DNA from: Pseudarthrobacter polychromogenes
Lineage (GTDB): Bacteria > Actinomycetota > Actinomycetes > Actinomycetales > Micrococcaceae
Direction of reading: 5' to 3'
Assembly: GCF_014644495.1 (NCBI RefSeq)
Contig: NZ_BMKU01000005.1
Span: forward strand, 88,976-152,975
DNA length: 64,000 nt
In this document: piece by piece, positions 42,586-51,130 of the stretch
How positions within the stretch are numbered: the stretch's first letter is position 1
Layout: each line of letters opens with the position of its first letter
Program-made: the position numbers and the translations under genes
Notes under the pieces: generated by a model
Told to the model about the DNA's origin: nothing
The model's input: the letters and a program-made list of their open reading frames with translations, nothing else
The model's database searches: none

Positions 42586-44312
42586 GGCCTACAACCGGAA
42601 TCACCCTCGGCGGGCGGTTCCAGCTGACCACGCGGATCGCGATTGGTGGCATGGGTGAAGTGTGGAAGGCGAAAGACCTCGTCCTGGGCCGCATCGTCGC
42701 GATCAAGGTGCTGAAAGAGGAGTACACGGGCGATCCCGGGTTCCTTCAGCGTTTCCGTGCCGAGGCCCGCCACACAGCACTCCTGAACCACGTGGGCATC
42801 GCCAACGTCTTTGACTACGGCGAGGAGGAAGGTTCCGCCTACCTGGTCATGGAGCTGGTCCCCGGCCAGCCGCTGAGCAGCATCATCGAACATGAGCAGG
42901 TCCTCTCACCGGACCGTACGCTGTCCATCATCGCGCAGACCGCCCGCGCCCTCTCCGTTGCGCACGCGCAGGGCCTGGTGCACCGCGACGTGAAGCCAGG
43001 CAACCTCCTGATCACCCCTGACGGACGGGTCAAAGTCACCGACTTCGGCATTGCCCGCCTCGCCAACCAGGTGCCGCTCACCCAGACTGGCCAGGTGATG
43101 GGCACGGCGCAGTACCTGGCACCCGAGCAGGCCACGGGCCAGACAGCCACCGGTTCGTCGGACATCTACGCGCTGGGTGTCATCGGCTATGAGTGCCTGA
43201 CCGGCCACCGCCCCTTCTCCGGCGAATCCCAGATTGCGATTGCCCTCGCCCAGGTCAATGACGCTCCGCCGCCCCTGCCGGAATCACTGCCCACCCCGGT
43301 ACGCGCCCTCCTGATGTCCATGCTGGCCAAGGACCCCAAGGACCGTCCGGAGAACGCCATCAAGCTGGCCGAAGCAGCAGAGGCCATCCGCAACGGTGAC
43401 ATCAGCGCAGCCCGCGCAGCCGTCCCGGGAATGCTCCTCTTCGACGCTGACACTGGCCCCATCACGGCTCCGGTAGACACTGCGACGGCGCCGACCGGCG
43501 TCATTGGCGCACAGCGGGATGATTCACCAAACCGGACTTCAGCTTTGCCGGTGGTTGGCGCGGGTGCGGCGGGTGCAGCCGCTGGAGCGGCGGCCGGCGC
43601 TGCGGGGGCAGCCGCCGACGCCGACGCCCCCCAGGGGACGTTGGCCAGGGCCAACGCCCTCGCCGCGGAGCGCAAGTGGGTTCCGGAAGAGGCAACGTAC
43701 GACGACGATCCCGCCGATGAGCCCCAGCGCAAGGGCCGCAGTCCCTGGACGTGGCCGCTCATCGCCCTGATCCTGCTGCTGCTGTTCGCGCTGGTGGGGT
43801 TCTTCCTCAGCCAGCGGGGAATCCTTTTCCCCTCCGAGGACCCCACGTCCGCGGTGACTACAAGCAGCGTGGCACCGAGCAGCGCAAGCCCCACCAGGAC
43901 AAGCCAGTCCGCCACCCCCACGCAGACCCGCTCGACGCCGACGCCGACCTCCGAGCCCACCCAGGAACTGGTCAACGTGATACCGGCCGCCTACCTGGGC
44001 AAGGACTACCGGCAGGTGCAGGCAGACCTCGCCGCATTGGGCCTCGCCGTTACGGTTGTTCCGCAGGAGAGGACCGCCGATGCCCCTGGACGTGTCCTGG
44101 AACTGAACCCCACGGGGGCCGTTCCGGAGGGCACTGCCATCACCGTCGTTTACGCCGTGGCGCCCGAACCAGAGCCCACAACATCTGCCCCAGCTCCGGC
44201 TCCCACCGCAGCACCCACCACCTCGTCGGTGGCGGCGCCCGCCCTGGAGTCTCCCCTGCCCGATTGCACGGACGGCCAGCAGCCGGGTACGCCCCCAACC
44301 TGCAACCAGTAG
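42582..44312 (+). CDS. pknA: PknA: membrane Ser/Thr protein kinase with one PASTA domain
   Basis: Kinase of 576 residues. The cytoplasmic domain (residues about 12-275) contains the glycine loop [14 protein letters not shown], catalytic loop HRDVKPGN and DFGIAR. A linker with Ala/Gly repeats leads to a membrane helix near residues 389-410. The extracellular part has a Ser/Thr-rich stalk and one PASTA-like repeat (about residues 465-532: [18 protein letters not shown]). Mycobacterial PknA has no PASTA repeat, so this is a lineage difference. GTG start overlaps pbpA; pknB follows 15 bp later. Confidence 0.93.
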   Translation: MRPTTGITLGGRFQLTTRIAIGGMGEVWKAKDLVLGRIVAIKVLKEEYTGDPGFLQRFRAEARHTALLNHVGIANVFDYGEEEGSAYLVMELVPGQPLSSIIEHEQVLSPDRTLSIIAQTARALSVAHAQGLVHRDVKPGNLLITPDGRVKVTDFGIARLANQVPLTQTGQVMGTAQYLAPEQATGQTATGSSDIYALGVIGYECLTGHRPFSGESQIAIALAQVNDAPPPLPESLPTPVRALLMSMLAKDPKDRPENAIKLAEAAEAIRNGDISAARAAVPGMLLFDADTGPITAPVDTATAPTGVIGAQRDDSPNRTSALPVVGAGAAGAAAGAAAGAAGAAADADAPQGTLARANALAAERKWVPEEATYDDDPADEPQRKGRSPWTWPLIALILLLLFALVGFFLSQRGILFPSEDPTSAVTTSSVAPSSASPTRTSQSATPTQTRSTPTPTSEPTQELVNVIPAAYLGKDYRQVQADLAALGLAVTVVPQERTADAPGRVLELNPTGAVPEGTAITVVYAVAPEPEPTTSAPAPAPTAAPTTSSVAAPALESPLPDCTDGQQPGTPPTCNQ

Positions 44313-44327
44313 CCGCCAGGACATCCC

Positions 44328-46286
44328 ATGAATGAGTCACCGCGAACCCCCTTGCACCGTGAGGACAGCCTCCCGGTGGATAATCGCCGCGTCCTGAGTG
44401 GCCGCTACGAACTGGGCGGCCTGATCGGGCGCGGTGGCATGGCAGACGTGTACCGCGGCGTGGACACCCGGTTGGGGCGGACGGTGGCCATCAAGCTGCT
44501 GCGCCCGGACCTTGCGCGTGATCCGCAGTTCCAGGCCAGGTTCAAGCGCGAAGCACAGGCTGTGGCCGCCCTGAACCACTCTTCCATCGTCGCCATCTAC
44601 GACACAGGCGAGCACCTCGTCCACGATGGCTCCGAGGACGTCCGCGTGCCGTACATCGTGATGGAATTCGTGGAGGGGAAAACCCTCCGCGAACTCATCC
44701 GCGGCCACGACGTCACCATTGGCCAGGCCATCGACTACTGCATGGGCGTCCTGGGTGCGCTCGAATACAGCCATAAGGCCGGGATTGTCCACCGGGACAT
44801 CAAACCGGCCAATGTGATGTACTGCGAAAGCACCAACTCGGTGAAGGTGATGGATTTCGGGATAGCCCGCGCCATCGCGGATTCTTCGGCCACCATGACC
44901 CAAACCCAGGCCGTGGTGGGCACTGCCCAGTACCTGTCTCCCGAACAGGCCCGCGGTGAGGCCGTAGACGCGCGGAGCGACCTCTACTCCGCTGCCTGCC
45001 TGCTGTACGAGATGCTCACGTCCCGTCCGCCGTTCGTCGGCGACAGCCCCGTTTCGGTGGCCTACCAGCATGTCCGCGAAATAGCGGAGCCGGCGAGCAC
45101 CCTCAATCCGGAGGTCACTCCGGCCCTGGACAGCGTGCTGGCAAAGGCCCTGCAAAAGAACCGGGACGACAGGTTCCAGGATGCGGCGGCCTTCCGCCGT
45201 GCCCTGCGCGCTGCCCGGTCGGGGGTGCCGGTTCCTGCCGTACCGGCCTCCGAAGCCCCGACGGACCCCAACGACCACGTCCCGGCCCCATCTGCTCCGG
45301 CCACCGAAGCGTTCGGAGTCACAGGGGCGGGCTTCCTGGACGATGCTCCTACCGGCAGGCTGGCCGCAACGCATGCGTCCTCCGGTGACCGCGGGGCCGG
45401 TTTCCCCCTGGCAGCCGGCATGGATGACCGGACCCAGGCGGAGGCGCTGCCGCTTGGCCTCCCTCCGGAACGTGAGCCGAGCCCCCGGCAGAAGTCCCGC
45501 CGTCGTGCATGGATTGCCACCCTGGTGGTCTTCACCCTGCTCGTCCTGGCCGGCGGTGCGCTGTGGCTGTACAGCACCGTCAACCGGCCGGCCCCGGAGA
45601 TTCCGAAAGTCCAGATCCCGGTGGTCGCTGCCATGACAGAATCGGCGGCGCTGCAGGAACTGTACAACGCCGACCTCAAGCCAAGGATTGTCCGGTCGCA
45701 GCACGATACCGTTCCCAAGGGCACGGCTATCGGCACCGAACCGGAGTCCGGCGCGTCCATGGATCCGGGGGCGGAGGTGGTCCTGAACATTTCTGAGGGC
45801 CCCAGCGCCGTGATGATCCCCGAAAGCCTCCCGGGGAAGACGGAAGCGGCAGCCAGGGATATCCTGCGCCAAAGCGGACTGGTTGGTGCCCCTTCCACCA
45901 CCACGGCCAACAGCGCCACGGTTCCTGCCGGAATTGTCATCACCACCACCCCCGCGCCGGGCCAGATGGTCGGGGTGGGAACCAGCGTCGAACTGATTGT
46001 GTCCACGGGCAAGGTTGCGCTGCCGGAACTGCGGGGACGCACCCGCGAAGAGGCTGAAGCAGCGCTCAAGGAGCTGGGCCTGGTCCCTGCGGTGATCGAG
46101 GTGGAGAACGCCCAGGTGGAGGCAGGAAGGGTGACGGACCAAAGCGATCCGGTCAACGCCACAGTGGAGCAGGGCAAGACCGTCACGATCGTGGTGGCCA
46201 AAGCTCCGCCGCCGCCCCCGCCGAGCCCCGAGCCGACAGCGACGCCGACACCCAAGCCGACCCCCACTGACAAGGATGACGACTGA
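44328..46286 (+). CDS. pknB: PknB: PASTA-domain Ser/Thr protein kinase
   Basis: Kinase of 652 residues controlling growth and cell-wall synthesis. The N-terminal kinase domain (about residues 25-290) has GRGGMADVYRG, HRDIKPANV and DFGIARAIAD. One membrane helix lies near residues 393-415. Outside are three PASTA repeats (about 427-491, 493-560 and 561-625) that sense muropeptides or lipid II; mycobacterial PknB has four. The protein ends in a Pro-rich, acidic tail. It is the last gene of the operon, and pabA faces it 17 bp away. Confidence 0.95.
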   Translation: MNESPRTPLHREDSLPVDNRRVLSGRYELGGLIGRGGMADVYRGVDTRLGRTVAIKLLRPDLARDPQFQARFKREAQAVAALNHSSIVAIYDTGEHLVHDGSEDVRVPYIVMEFVEGKTLRELIRGHDVTIGQAIDYCMGVLGALEYSHKAGIVHRDIKPANVMYCESTNSVKVMDFGIARAIADSSATMTQTQAVVGTAQYLSPEQARGEAVDARSDLYSAACLLYEMLTSRPPFVGDSPVSVAYQHVREIAEPASTLNPEVTPALDSVLAKALQKNRDDRFQDAAAFRRALRAARSGVPVPAVPASEAPTDPNDHVPAPSAPATEAFGVTGAGFLDDAPTGRLAATHASSGDRGAGFPLAAGMDDRTQAEALPLGLPPEREPSPRQKSRRRAWIATLVVFTLLVLAGGALWLYSTVNRPAPEIPKVQIPVVAAMTESAALQELYNADLKPRIVRSQHDTVPKGTAIGTEPESGASMDPGAEVVLNISEGPSAVMIPESLPGKTEAAARDILRQSGLVGAPSTTTANSATVPAGIVITTTPAPGQMVGVGTSVELIVSTGKVALPELRGRTREEAEAALKELGLVPAVIEVENAQVEAGRVTDQSDPVNATVEQGKTVTIVVAKAPPPPPPSPEPTATPTPKPTPTDKDDD

Positions 46287-46303
46287 GCGGGTCAGCCTGC
46301 AGG

Positions 46304-46945
46304 TCAGTGCTGGATCAGCGGACTCAGTTTGGCTGCCCGGGCTGCTGCGCCCTTCATCCCCAGCGACTCCAGCCAGTTCCCCAGCATCTGGTAGCCGCCT
46401 TCGGTCAGCACGGACTCCGGGTGGAACTGCACGCCGCACAGCGGCGCCGTCCGGTGCTGGAGTCCCATCACCACCCCTGTTGCGGTCTCGGCGGTGATCT
46501 CAAGGACGTCAGGAATCGATTCGCGGACGGCTGCCAGCGAGTGGTAGCGGGTAGCGGTAACGGGGGAGGGGAGCCCGGCGAAGACGCTCGTGCCGATGTG
46601 CTGTACCAGGGACGTTTTGCCGTGCATCAGCTCCGGGGCGTGCGTGACCTTCCCGCCGAAGGCCTCCGCCAGGGCCTGGTGCCCCAGGCACACACCGAAC
46701 ATCGGCACGCTGTTCTCGCCGCACCACTTGATCAGTTCAATGCATACCCCGGCTTCCGCGGGGTTGCCGGGACCGGGTGAGATGAGCACACCGTCCCGGG
46801 TGCCGGCCAGTTCAATGGCCTCCGCCAGTGTGACGTCGTCATTGCGGACAACCGTGGTCTCGGCGCCGAGTTCCTGGAGGTAGCCCACCAGGGTGTAGAC
46901 GAAGCTGTCGTAGTTATCCACCACGAGGATTTTGGTTGTGGTCAT
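46304..46945 (-). CDS. pabA: Glutamine amidotransferase, aminodeoxychorismate/anthranilate synthase component II
   Basis: Class I glutamine amidotransferase of 213 residues that supplies ammonia for 4-amino-4-deoxychorismate (folate) or anthranilate (tryptophan) synthesis. The catalytic Cys86 is in FGVCLGHQALAEAFGG, and the His/Glu pair is in VQFHPESVLT. It starts ILVVDNYDSFVYTLVGYL, typical of TrpG/PabA. No component I gene is adjacent. ATG 46945 overlaps the small upstream gene as ATGA; the longer frame to 47209 is rejected. This position next to pknB is conserved in actinobacteria. Confidence 0.92.
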   Translation of the reverse strand: MTTTKILVVDNYDSFVYTLVGYLQELGAETTVVRNDDVTLAEAIELAGTRDGVLISPGPGNPAEAGVCIELIKWCGENSVPMFGVCLGHQALAEAFGGKVTHAPELMHGKTSLVQHIGTSVFAGLPSPVTATRYHSLAAVRESIPDVLEITAETATGVVMGLQHRTAPLCGVQFHPESVLTEGGYQMLGNWLESLGMKGAAARAAKLSPLIQH

Positions 46946-47112
46946 GGCTGGCTTGCTGAACCAATCGTTGAGTCGGTGAATTGGGTGTATTCGGACATCC
47001 AGGGAAAAAGGAACTGAACCATCAATACCAGTGCGGCAGCGATGAGCACCAATGAGGTGACGATCCGCAGCCACAGGGGCCCGGGAAGATTCCGGAAGAT
47101 CCAGCCGTACAT
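46942..47112 (-). CDS. Small membrane protein between sortase and pabA
   Basis: Protein of 56 residues with one strong membrane helix (LWLRIVTSLVLIAAALVLMV), preceded by MYGWIFRNLPGP and followed by a short polar tail (FLFPWMSEYTQFTDSTIGS). It starts with ATG at 47110-47112, 2 bp after the sortase stop, and overlaps pabA as ATGA, so it is almost certainly translated. I do not know a function. The Trp/Tyr-rich flanks resemble single-pass accessory subunits, which is only an impression. Confidence 0.8.
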   Translation of the reverse strand: MYGWIFRNLPGPLWLRIVTSLVLIAAALVLMVQFLFPWMSEYTQFTDSTIGSASQP

Positions 47113-47114
47113 GC

Positions 47115-47933
47115 TCAGCCCTTTCCGATCGCCGCAGCCACCTGGTCCGCGATTTCGGCGGGAGGACCTGCCGAGGCGGGGCGCCAACTGTCCAGGAGCG
47201 AGTAGGCAATAATGCGTTCTTCGGCCCCGAAGCGGGGGTTGCAGCTTGTCATGGTCAGGTATCTTTCGGTGGGGACGGTCCCCGGAAGTGTCGGCACCGG
47301 TTCCAGGACGTCGGTACGCGATGGCATCACGATGTGGTTGTTGCGGAAGACATAGACGTAATAGCCGTCCTTGGTCTGGACGTAGATCTTGTCCCCGGGA
47401 ACCAGGGTGTGGATGTTGTCCAGGACTGCGCCGTGGGTCTGGCGGTGCCCGGCAACGGCGAAATTGCCAACTGCTCCCGGCATGGCGGTGGTGCCGTAGT
47501 GTCCCAGCCCCAGGGTGTCCAGCACATCGCTGGTGGTGCCCTCCACGATGGGGCGGGTGTAATTCGCGCCGAACCGCGGGATGTACATGATGCCGATAGT
47601 GCCGGCGTGGCCGGGTGCGGCGGACACCACTGGCTCGCCGAAGTCCTCCCCGGTGGGAACCGCAGAAGCGTCCGGGGCGGCTGGTCCGGCCGGGGCAGCG
47701 CCGCCAAGATCCTGCGCGAATTCCTTGATCACTTCGCTCTGTCTGGCGTCCGATTCGACGTTGGTCCACCACAGCTGCCACGCAACGAACAACAGGAGGA
47801 TGATGCCGGCGGTGATGAGCAGTTCGCCAACCACCTGGACTGCTCCACGCAGAATTACGACGCCGGCAGGCGCCGCAGCGGCTCGCCCCGCCTTCTCCTG
47901 CAACACCACGCGTTCTCCTTGGGGCGGTTCCAT
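47115..47933 (-). CDS. srtE: Class E sortase
   Basis: Membrane-anchored transpeptidase of 272 residues that attaches surface proteins to the cell wall; class E enzymes of actinobacteria prefer LAxTG signals. One N-terminal membrane helix (about residues 30-55, LLITAGIILLLFVAWQLWW) is followed by the sortase barrel: His163 in AVAGHRQTHG, Cys231 in TMTSCNPRFG and the catalytic Arg downstream, probably in the RFG or ERI region. I use the ATG at 47933; the ribosome site is weak. No sortase substrate is visible in the window. Confidence 0.92.
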   Translation of the reverse strand: MEPPQGERVVLQEKAGRAAAAPAGVVILRGAVQVVGELLITAGIILLLFVAWQLWWTNVESDARQSEVIKEFAQDLGGAAPAGPAAPDASAVPTGEDFGEPVVSAAPGHAGTIGIMYIPRFGANYTRPIVEGTTSDVLDTLGLGHYGTTAMPGAVGNFAVAGHRQTHGAVLDNIHTLVPGDKIYVQTKDGYYVYVFRNNHIVMPSRTDVLEPVPTLPGTVPTERYLTMTSCNPRFGAEERIIAYSLLDSWRPASAGPPAEIADQVAAAIGKG

Positions 47934-48099
47934 CGGGCACCGGCGGCCCATGAACTACGGCTAGAATTGGCTGCTAGTAAGAATCCAGATTTGACCAAGC
48001 AAGTATTTGATCAAGATCGCGCAGACCGCTGGCAATTTCCTTCTTGCAGGATACCAAGCCCGGAACGCCGAGCTTGCCTCAGCCCGCCAAGGAGAGCCA

Positions 48100-48351
48100 G
48101 TGCCCGAGTCAAAGCCACGCAAGAAGACTGCCAGCACCGCCCCGCAGGCTTCTTCCCAGACGTACAAGCCGAACGCAGTGTGGTTCAAGCCCGTGATGTT
48201 CGGACTGATGATCATCGGCCTTTTCTGGATCATCACGTTCTACATCAGCGAAGGACGCTTTCCCGTCCAGGCATGGGAGTCGTGGAACATCGTGGCCGGT
48301 TTCGGTATCGCCATCATTGGGTTCCTGATGACCACCCGCTGGCGCTCATAG
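48100..48351 (+). CDS. crgA: CrgA: cell division protein
   Basis: Small divisome protein of 83 residues with two membrane helices (VMFGLMIIGLFWIITFYI and VAGFGIAIIGFLMTTRW) after a basic, Ala/Ser-rich N-terminus. In mycobacteria CrgA recruits PBPs and FtsZ-associated proteins to the septum. GTG 48100 is chosen because AAGGAG lies 5 nt upstream; the longer frame to 48007 has no ribosome site. It is divergent from the sortase gene with a 166-bp gap. Confidence 0.92.
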   Translation: MPESKPRKKTASTAPQASSQTYKPNAVWFKPVMFGLMIIGLFWIITFYISEGRFPVQAWESWNIVAGFGIAIIGFLMTTRWRS

Positions 48352-48393
48352 GTTATTTCCCGGACGGCCGGACCTTAGCCCCTAGGGAAACGC

Positions 48394-49005
48394 ATGCCCC
48401 CTGACGATCACGGTGTCCTGTTGGGCGGAGACGGCCTGGCCCGCCCGGCGTGGGCGTCCTCGGACCCGTTGCTGCGGGACTACTACGACCATGAATGGGG
48501 CATGCCCATCAGGGATGAGCATGGCCTCTACGAACGCATCTGCCTGGAAGGTTTCCAGGCAGGGCTTTCCTGGGCCACCATCCTGCGCAAGCGCCCCGCG
48601 TTCCGGACAGCTTTTGCCGGCTTCAACCCCGACGCCGTTGCACAGTTCACGGAGGCCGACGTCGAGCGGCTGTTGCAGGACGCCGGCATTGTCCGGAACA
48701 GGCTGAAGATACGTGCCGCGGTGACCAATGCCCACGCGACTCTTTCGTTGCGGCAGGACGGCGGCCTGGTGGACTTTGTGTGGCAGTTCCAGCCCGAAGC
48801 AACGCCCCGCCCCCGGACCCACACGGACATCCCCACCCAGACGGCGGAATCCATAGCCCTCTCCAAGGCCCTCCGGAAGAAGGGCTTCGCCTTCGTGGGC
48901 CCCACCACCATGTTCGCCCTTATGGAAGCCATCGGAATGGTGGACACCCATCTGGTGGGAAGCCACCGGCGGGGATCCTCCGGGGTTTGGCCGGACGCAG
49001 GCTAG
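48394..49005 (+). CDS. tag: DNA-3-methyladenine glycosylase I lacking zinc ligands
   Basis: Base-excision repair enzyme of 203 residues that removes 3-methyladenine. Aligned by eye to E. coli Tag, the catalytic Glu38 is Glu52 (CLEGFQAGLSW) and Trp46 is Trp60. However, three of the four zinc ligands are absent: Cys4 becomes Pro18, His17 becomes Tyr31 and Cys179 becomes Ser in THLVGSHRRG; only the His175 equivalent remains. The zinc site is therefore probably not formed. It starts 42 bp after crgA and may be co-transcribed. Confidence 0.9.
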   Translation: MPPDDHGVLLGGDGLARPAWASSDPLLRDYYDHEWGMPIRDEHGLYERICLEGFQAGLSWATILRKRPAFRTAFAGFNPDAVAQFTEADVERLLQDAGIVRNRLKIRAAVTNAHATLSLRQDGGLVDFVWQFQPEATPRPRTHTDIPTQTAESIALSKALRKKGFAFVGPTTMFALMEAIGMVDTHLVGSHRRGSSGVWPDAG

Positions 49006-49099
49006 GCGGAAGCACCCCTGGCAGGCCCGCCCGATCTACTGCGCCAACGGCGGCCGCATGACACCAGGGCCCGCGCGCTTTCCCCAGCTGTTGGGAACC

Positions 49100-49220
49100 T
49101 TATCCACAGCCATCCGCCCATCGGAAGACGTTCAACGTGCCGATCCGCGCCGCGACGGCGGCACGCGCTAATCCTGCACCCCGGACGCAGTTATTAACAG
49201 TGTGGAATACCTGTGGATAA
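49100..49220. promoter_or_regulatory. DnaA box pair left of the AhpD-like gene
   Basis: Perfect TTATCCACA at 49100-49108 (plus) and its reverse complement TGTGGATAA at 49212-49220 lie in the 239-bp gap between tag and the AhpD-like gene. Just before the second box is TTATTAACAGTGTG (49191-49204), repeated at 49895-49908. Confidence 0.85.
49191..49204 (+). repeat. AT-rich 14-bp direct repeat, copy 1
   Basis: TTATTAACAGTGTG occurs here and at 49895-49908, once in each of the two DnaA-box regions. It is AT-rich in a GC-rich genome and could be part of an unwinding element. Confidence 0.8.
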
Positions 49221-49244
49221 CGGACGGGGACAGACCCGGCAGGC

Positions 49245-49712
49245 TTAGCGCTCCTTGCGGACCGGGTGGTGGCTGGTGATCGACACCCGGTTGAAGGCAT
49301 TCATGGCAATGGCCAGCCAACTGACCACGGAGAATTCCTCCTCCGTCAGGTGTTCCCTGGCATAGGCTTCCTCCTGCTCCTGTGAGCCGTGGCCGGGGAG
49401 GGACGTGATGCTCTCGGCCAGTGCCAGGGCGGCACGCTCCTTTTCGGTAAACAGTGCGGTGTCCCGCCAGGCCGGCAGTACGGCCAGCCGCTGCGGAGAC
49501 TCTCCTGCCTGGACCGCATCCCTGACATGGAGGTCCAGGCAGTAGGCACAGCCGTTAAGCTGCGAGATCCGCACGTGCAGGAGTTCCATGGTCCTGGGCT
49601 CCATTCCCGCTTCCTGCGCCGCTTCCTTGACCTTGAGCCCCAGGCCATTGAGTGCGCGCCACACGGCGGGGTGCTGCTTGTCGAGGAAGATGTGCTTTGT
49701 GGTCGCAGTCAT
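49245..49712 (-). CDS. Carboxymuconolactone decarboxylase/AhpD-like protein
   Basis: Helical protein of 155 residues with the AhpD-type redox motif GCAYCLDLH (Cys55, Cys58, His62), which in AhpD supports peroxidase activity. The following segment LAVLPAWRDTALFTEKERAALALAESI is typical of the family. AGGAGGG precedes ATG 49712. The protein is probably a peroxidase-like or carboxymuconolactone-decarboxylase-like enzyme; no partner AhpC is adjacent. It is embedded between two DnaA-box clusters, so its expression could be sensitive to DnaA. Confidence 0.85.
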   Translation of the reverse strand: MTATTKHIFLDKQHPAVWRALNGLGLKVKEAAQEAGMEPRTMELLHVRISQLNGCAYCLDLHVRDAVQAGESPQRLAVLPAWRDTALFTEKERAALALAESITSLPGHGSQEQEEAYAREHLTEEEFSVVSWLAIAMNAFNRVSITSHHPVRKER

Positions 49713-50170
49713 GGACCCTCCTGTCGGAAAACGGACGTAAGCCAAGGGTAGGCGCCCGGTGCTTATCCACTTACCAACATGCCGATACCCACAAGTTATC
49801 CACAGTTGTGGATACCGGCGGAGTAAAACTGGGCCGCCGAGGCCTGCACACTGCAATGCGGGCCCGTCTACAGATGTGAACTACAGCGTTGTTGTTTATT
49901 AACAGTGTGAATAACGGTGTTGATAGTTCCGTTCTGAACAGCGGCCCGGGCCCCTTGGGGAAAAATTTTCCCGGAGTTATCCACAGAACCTCATTCTGCG
50001 GCCGGTTTGTCCACTTAAACACACCCATATCCCCAGACGTTATCCACAACTGTGGAGAAAAATAGGCCTGTTCTGGGGAAAACGGCCCCAATTCAGCGGT
50101 CTGGGAGGGTCTTCACGATGAACTACATGCCTGTAAGTTACCAACATTGTGGATAAGGGCTGTGGAAAAC
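49713..50170. promoter_or_regulatory. Main DnaA-box cluster (origin-like or DnaA-titrating region)
   Basis: This noncoding stretch holds four perfect 9-mers: TTATCCACA at 49796-49804, 49977-49985 and 50040-50048, and TGTGGATAA at 50148-50156. One-mismatch boxes are at 49763-49771, 49807-49815, 49905-49913, 50051-50059 and 50161-50169. Two boxes adjoin TTACCAACAT repeats (49771-49780 and 50138-50147). An AT-rich segment occurs near 49891-49927, and GGGAAAAATTTTCCC, a palindrome, is at 49958-49972. I find no gene here. Confidence 0.85.
49895..49908 (+). repeat. AT-rich 14-bp direct repeat, copy 2
   Basis: Identical to 49191-49204 (TTATTAACAGTGTG). Here it runs directly into a one-mismatch DnaA box, TGTGAATAA at 49905-49913. 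Confidence 0.8.
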
Positions 50171-50198
50171 AAAAACCCCGCCGTCCTCGGGACGGCGG
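50171..50198 (-). terminator. Rho-independent terminator of rhomboid gene
   Basis: On the minus strand a 9-bp GC stem (GGACGGCGG paired with 50190-50198) with a 3-nt loop is followed by GGTTTTTGTTTT, a classic intrinsic terminator 45 bp after the rhomboid stop. Confidence 0.88.
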
Positions 50199-50242
50199 CG
50201 TTTCTTGTGCGTGCTGTGGGTATCGGCTGCCCGAACCTGGTC

Positions 50243-51121
50243 CTAGAGGGAAATCCGTATCCAGCTGAGGGCAATGAGCAGCAAGAGGACTCCGGTCAGT
50301 CCTGCCGCCTGGAGGAGCCGCTGCCGCGGACCGCGCGGAGTGTAGGCCAGGACCGCGGCGCAGAGGCCGCCGGTGATAAGTCCCCCCAAGTGCGCCTGCC
50401 AGGCGATCTGGGGAATGATGAACCCGATCACCCCGTTGATCGCGATGAGGACCCACAATTGCCGGGTGTCACCGCCACGGTGGCGCTGCACCAGCAGCAT
50501 GGCCCCGAAGAGGCCAAAGATGGCACCCGAAGCACCGACCACTCCGTACAGCGGTTGACCAGGTGTATAGAGCGGAGTCAGCAGAAGGTAGCCGACAGAG
50601 CCACCCAGCGCTGACAACAGGTACAACGCCAGGAACCGGATACGGCCCAGGAGCGGTTCAAGGGCCTGGCCGAAAATCCACAGCATGTACATGTTCAGCG
50701 CGATGTGGAGGATAAACCCCTGTGAGTGCAGGAATGCGGCCGAGAGCATCCGCCACGGTTCGAATTCCCCGTATTGGGGCTCCGCGTAGTAGTTGGCGAA
50801 GCCGAGGCTCTGGTAGATGCCATCGTTGGGCACCAGCCACTGCAGGACATACATCACACCGCACAGGGCGATGATCCCGAACGTCACCCGTGGCTTGCCG
50901 GCAGCTACGGCGCCGCCATAGACGGTCCGAACCTCCGGCGTCGTACGTTTTGTTTCGTTGACGCAGTCAACACACTGGAATCCGACGGCGGCCGCCCGCT
51001 GGCAGTCGGGGCAGGCCGGTCGTCCGCAGCGCTGGCAGCGGACGTAGGAGGGCCGGTCCGGGTGCCGTGGGCACACCGGAACCTGGGCGGACGGCTCAGC
51101 CGCCGGAATTCCGTAGCTCAT
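50243..51121 (-). CDS. Rhomboid family intramembrane serine protease
   Basis: Membrane protease of 292 residues. The N-terminus carries a B-box-like zinc finger (CPRHPDRPSYVRCQRCGRP, then CPDC and CVDC). Six or seven membrane segments follow, with nucleophile Ser198 in VVGASGAIFG and catalytic His244 in AWQAHLGGLI. It cleaves membrane proteins within the bilayer; substrates are unknown. It lies 9 bp downstream of the cyclophilin gene, probably in one operon, and ends at an intrinsic terminator. Confidence 0.93.
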   Translation of the reverse strand: MSYGIPAAEPSAQVPVCPRHPDRPSYVRCQRCGRPACPDCQRAAAVGFQCVDCVNETKRTTPEVRTVYGGAVAAGKPRVTFGIIALCGVMYVLQWLVPNDGIYQSLGFANYYAEPQYGEFEPWRMLSAAFLHSQGFILHIALNMYMLWIFGQALEPLLGRIRFLALYLLSALGGSVGYLLLTPLYTPGQPLYGVVGASGAIFGLFGAMLLVQRHRGGDTRQLWVLIAINGVIGFIIPQIAWQAHLGGLITGGLCAAVLAYTPRGPRQRLLQAAGLTGVLLLLIALSWIRISL

Positions 51122-51130
51122 GGTGCGGTA

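Noticed and set aside
44337..46439. 700-residue minus-strand frame opposite pknB
   Set aside because: No recognisable domain and Arg/Gly/His-rich; pknB has full kinase and PASTA motifs.
46942..47940. 332-residue minus-strand frame spanning the sortase gene
   Set aside because: Only its last 56 codons are a real gene; the upstream part is an out-of-frame reading of the sortase.
49713..50170. CRISPR array in the repeat-rich noncoding region
   Set aside because: The repeats are 9-14 bp DnaA-box-like motifs in both orientations at irregular spacing, without regular spacers.
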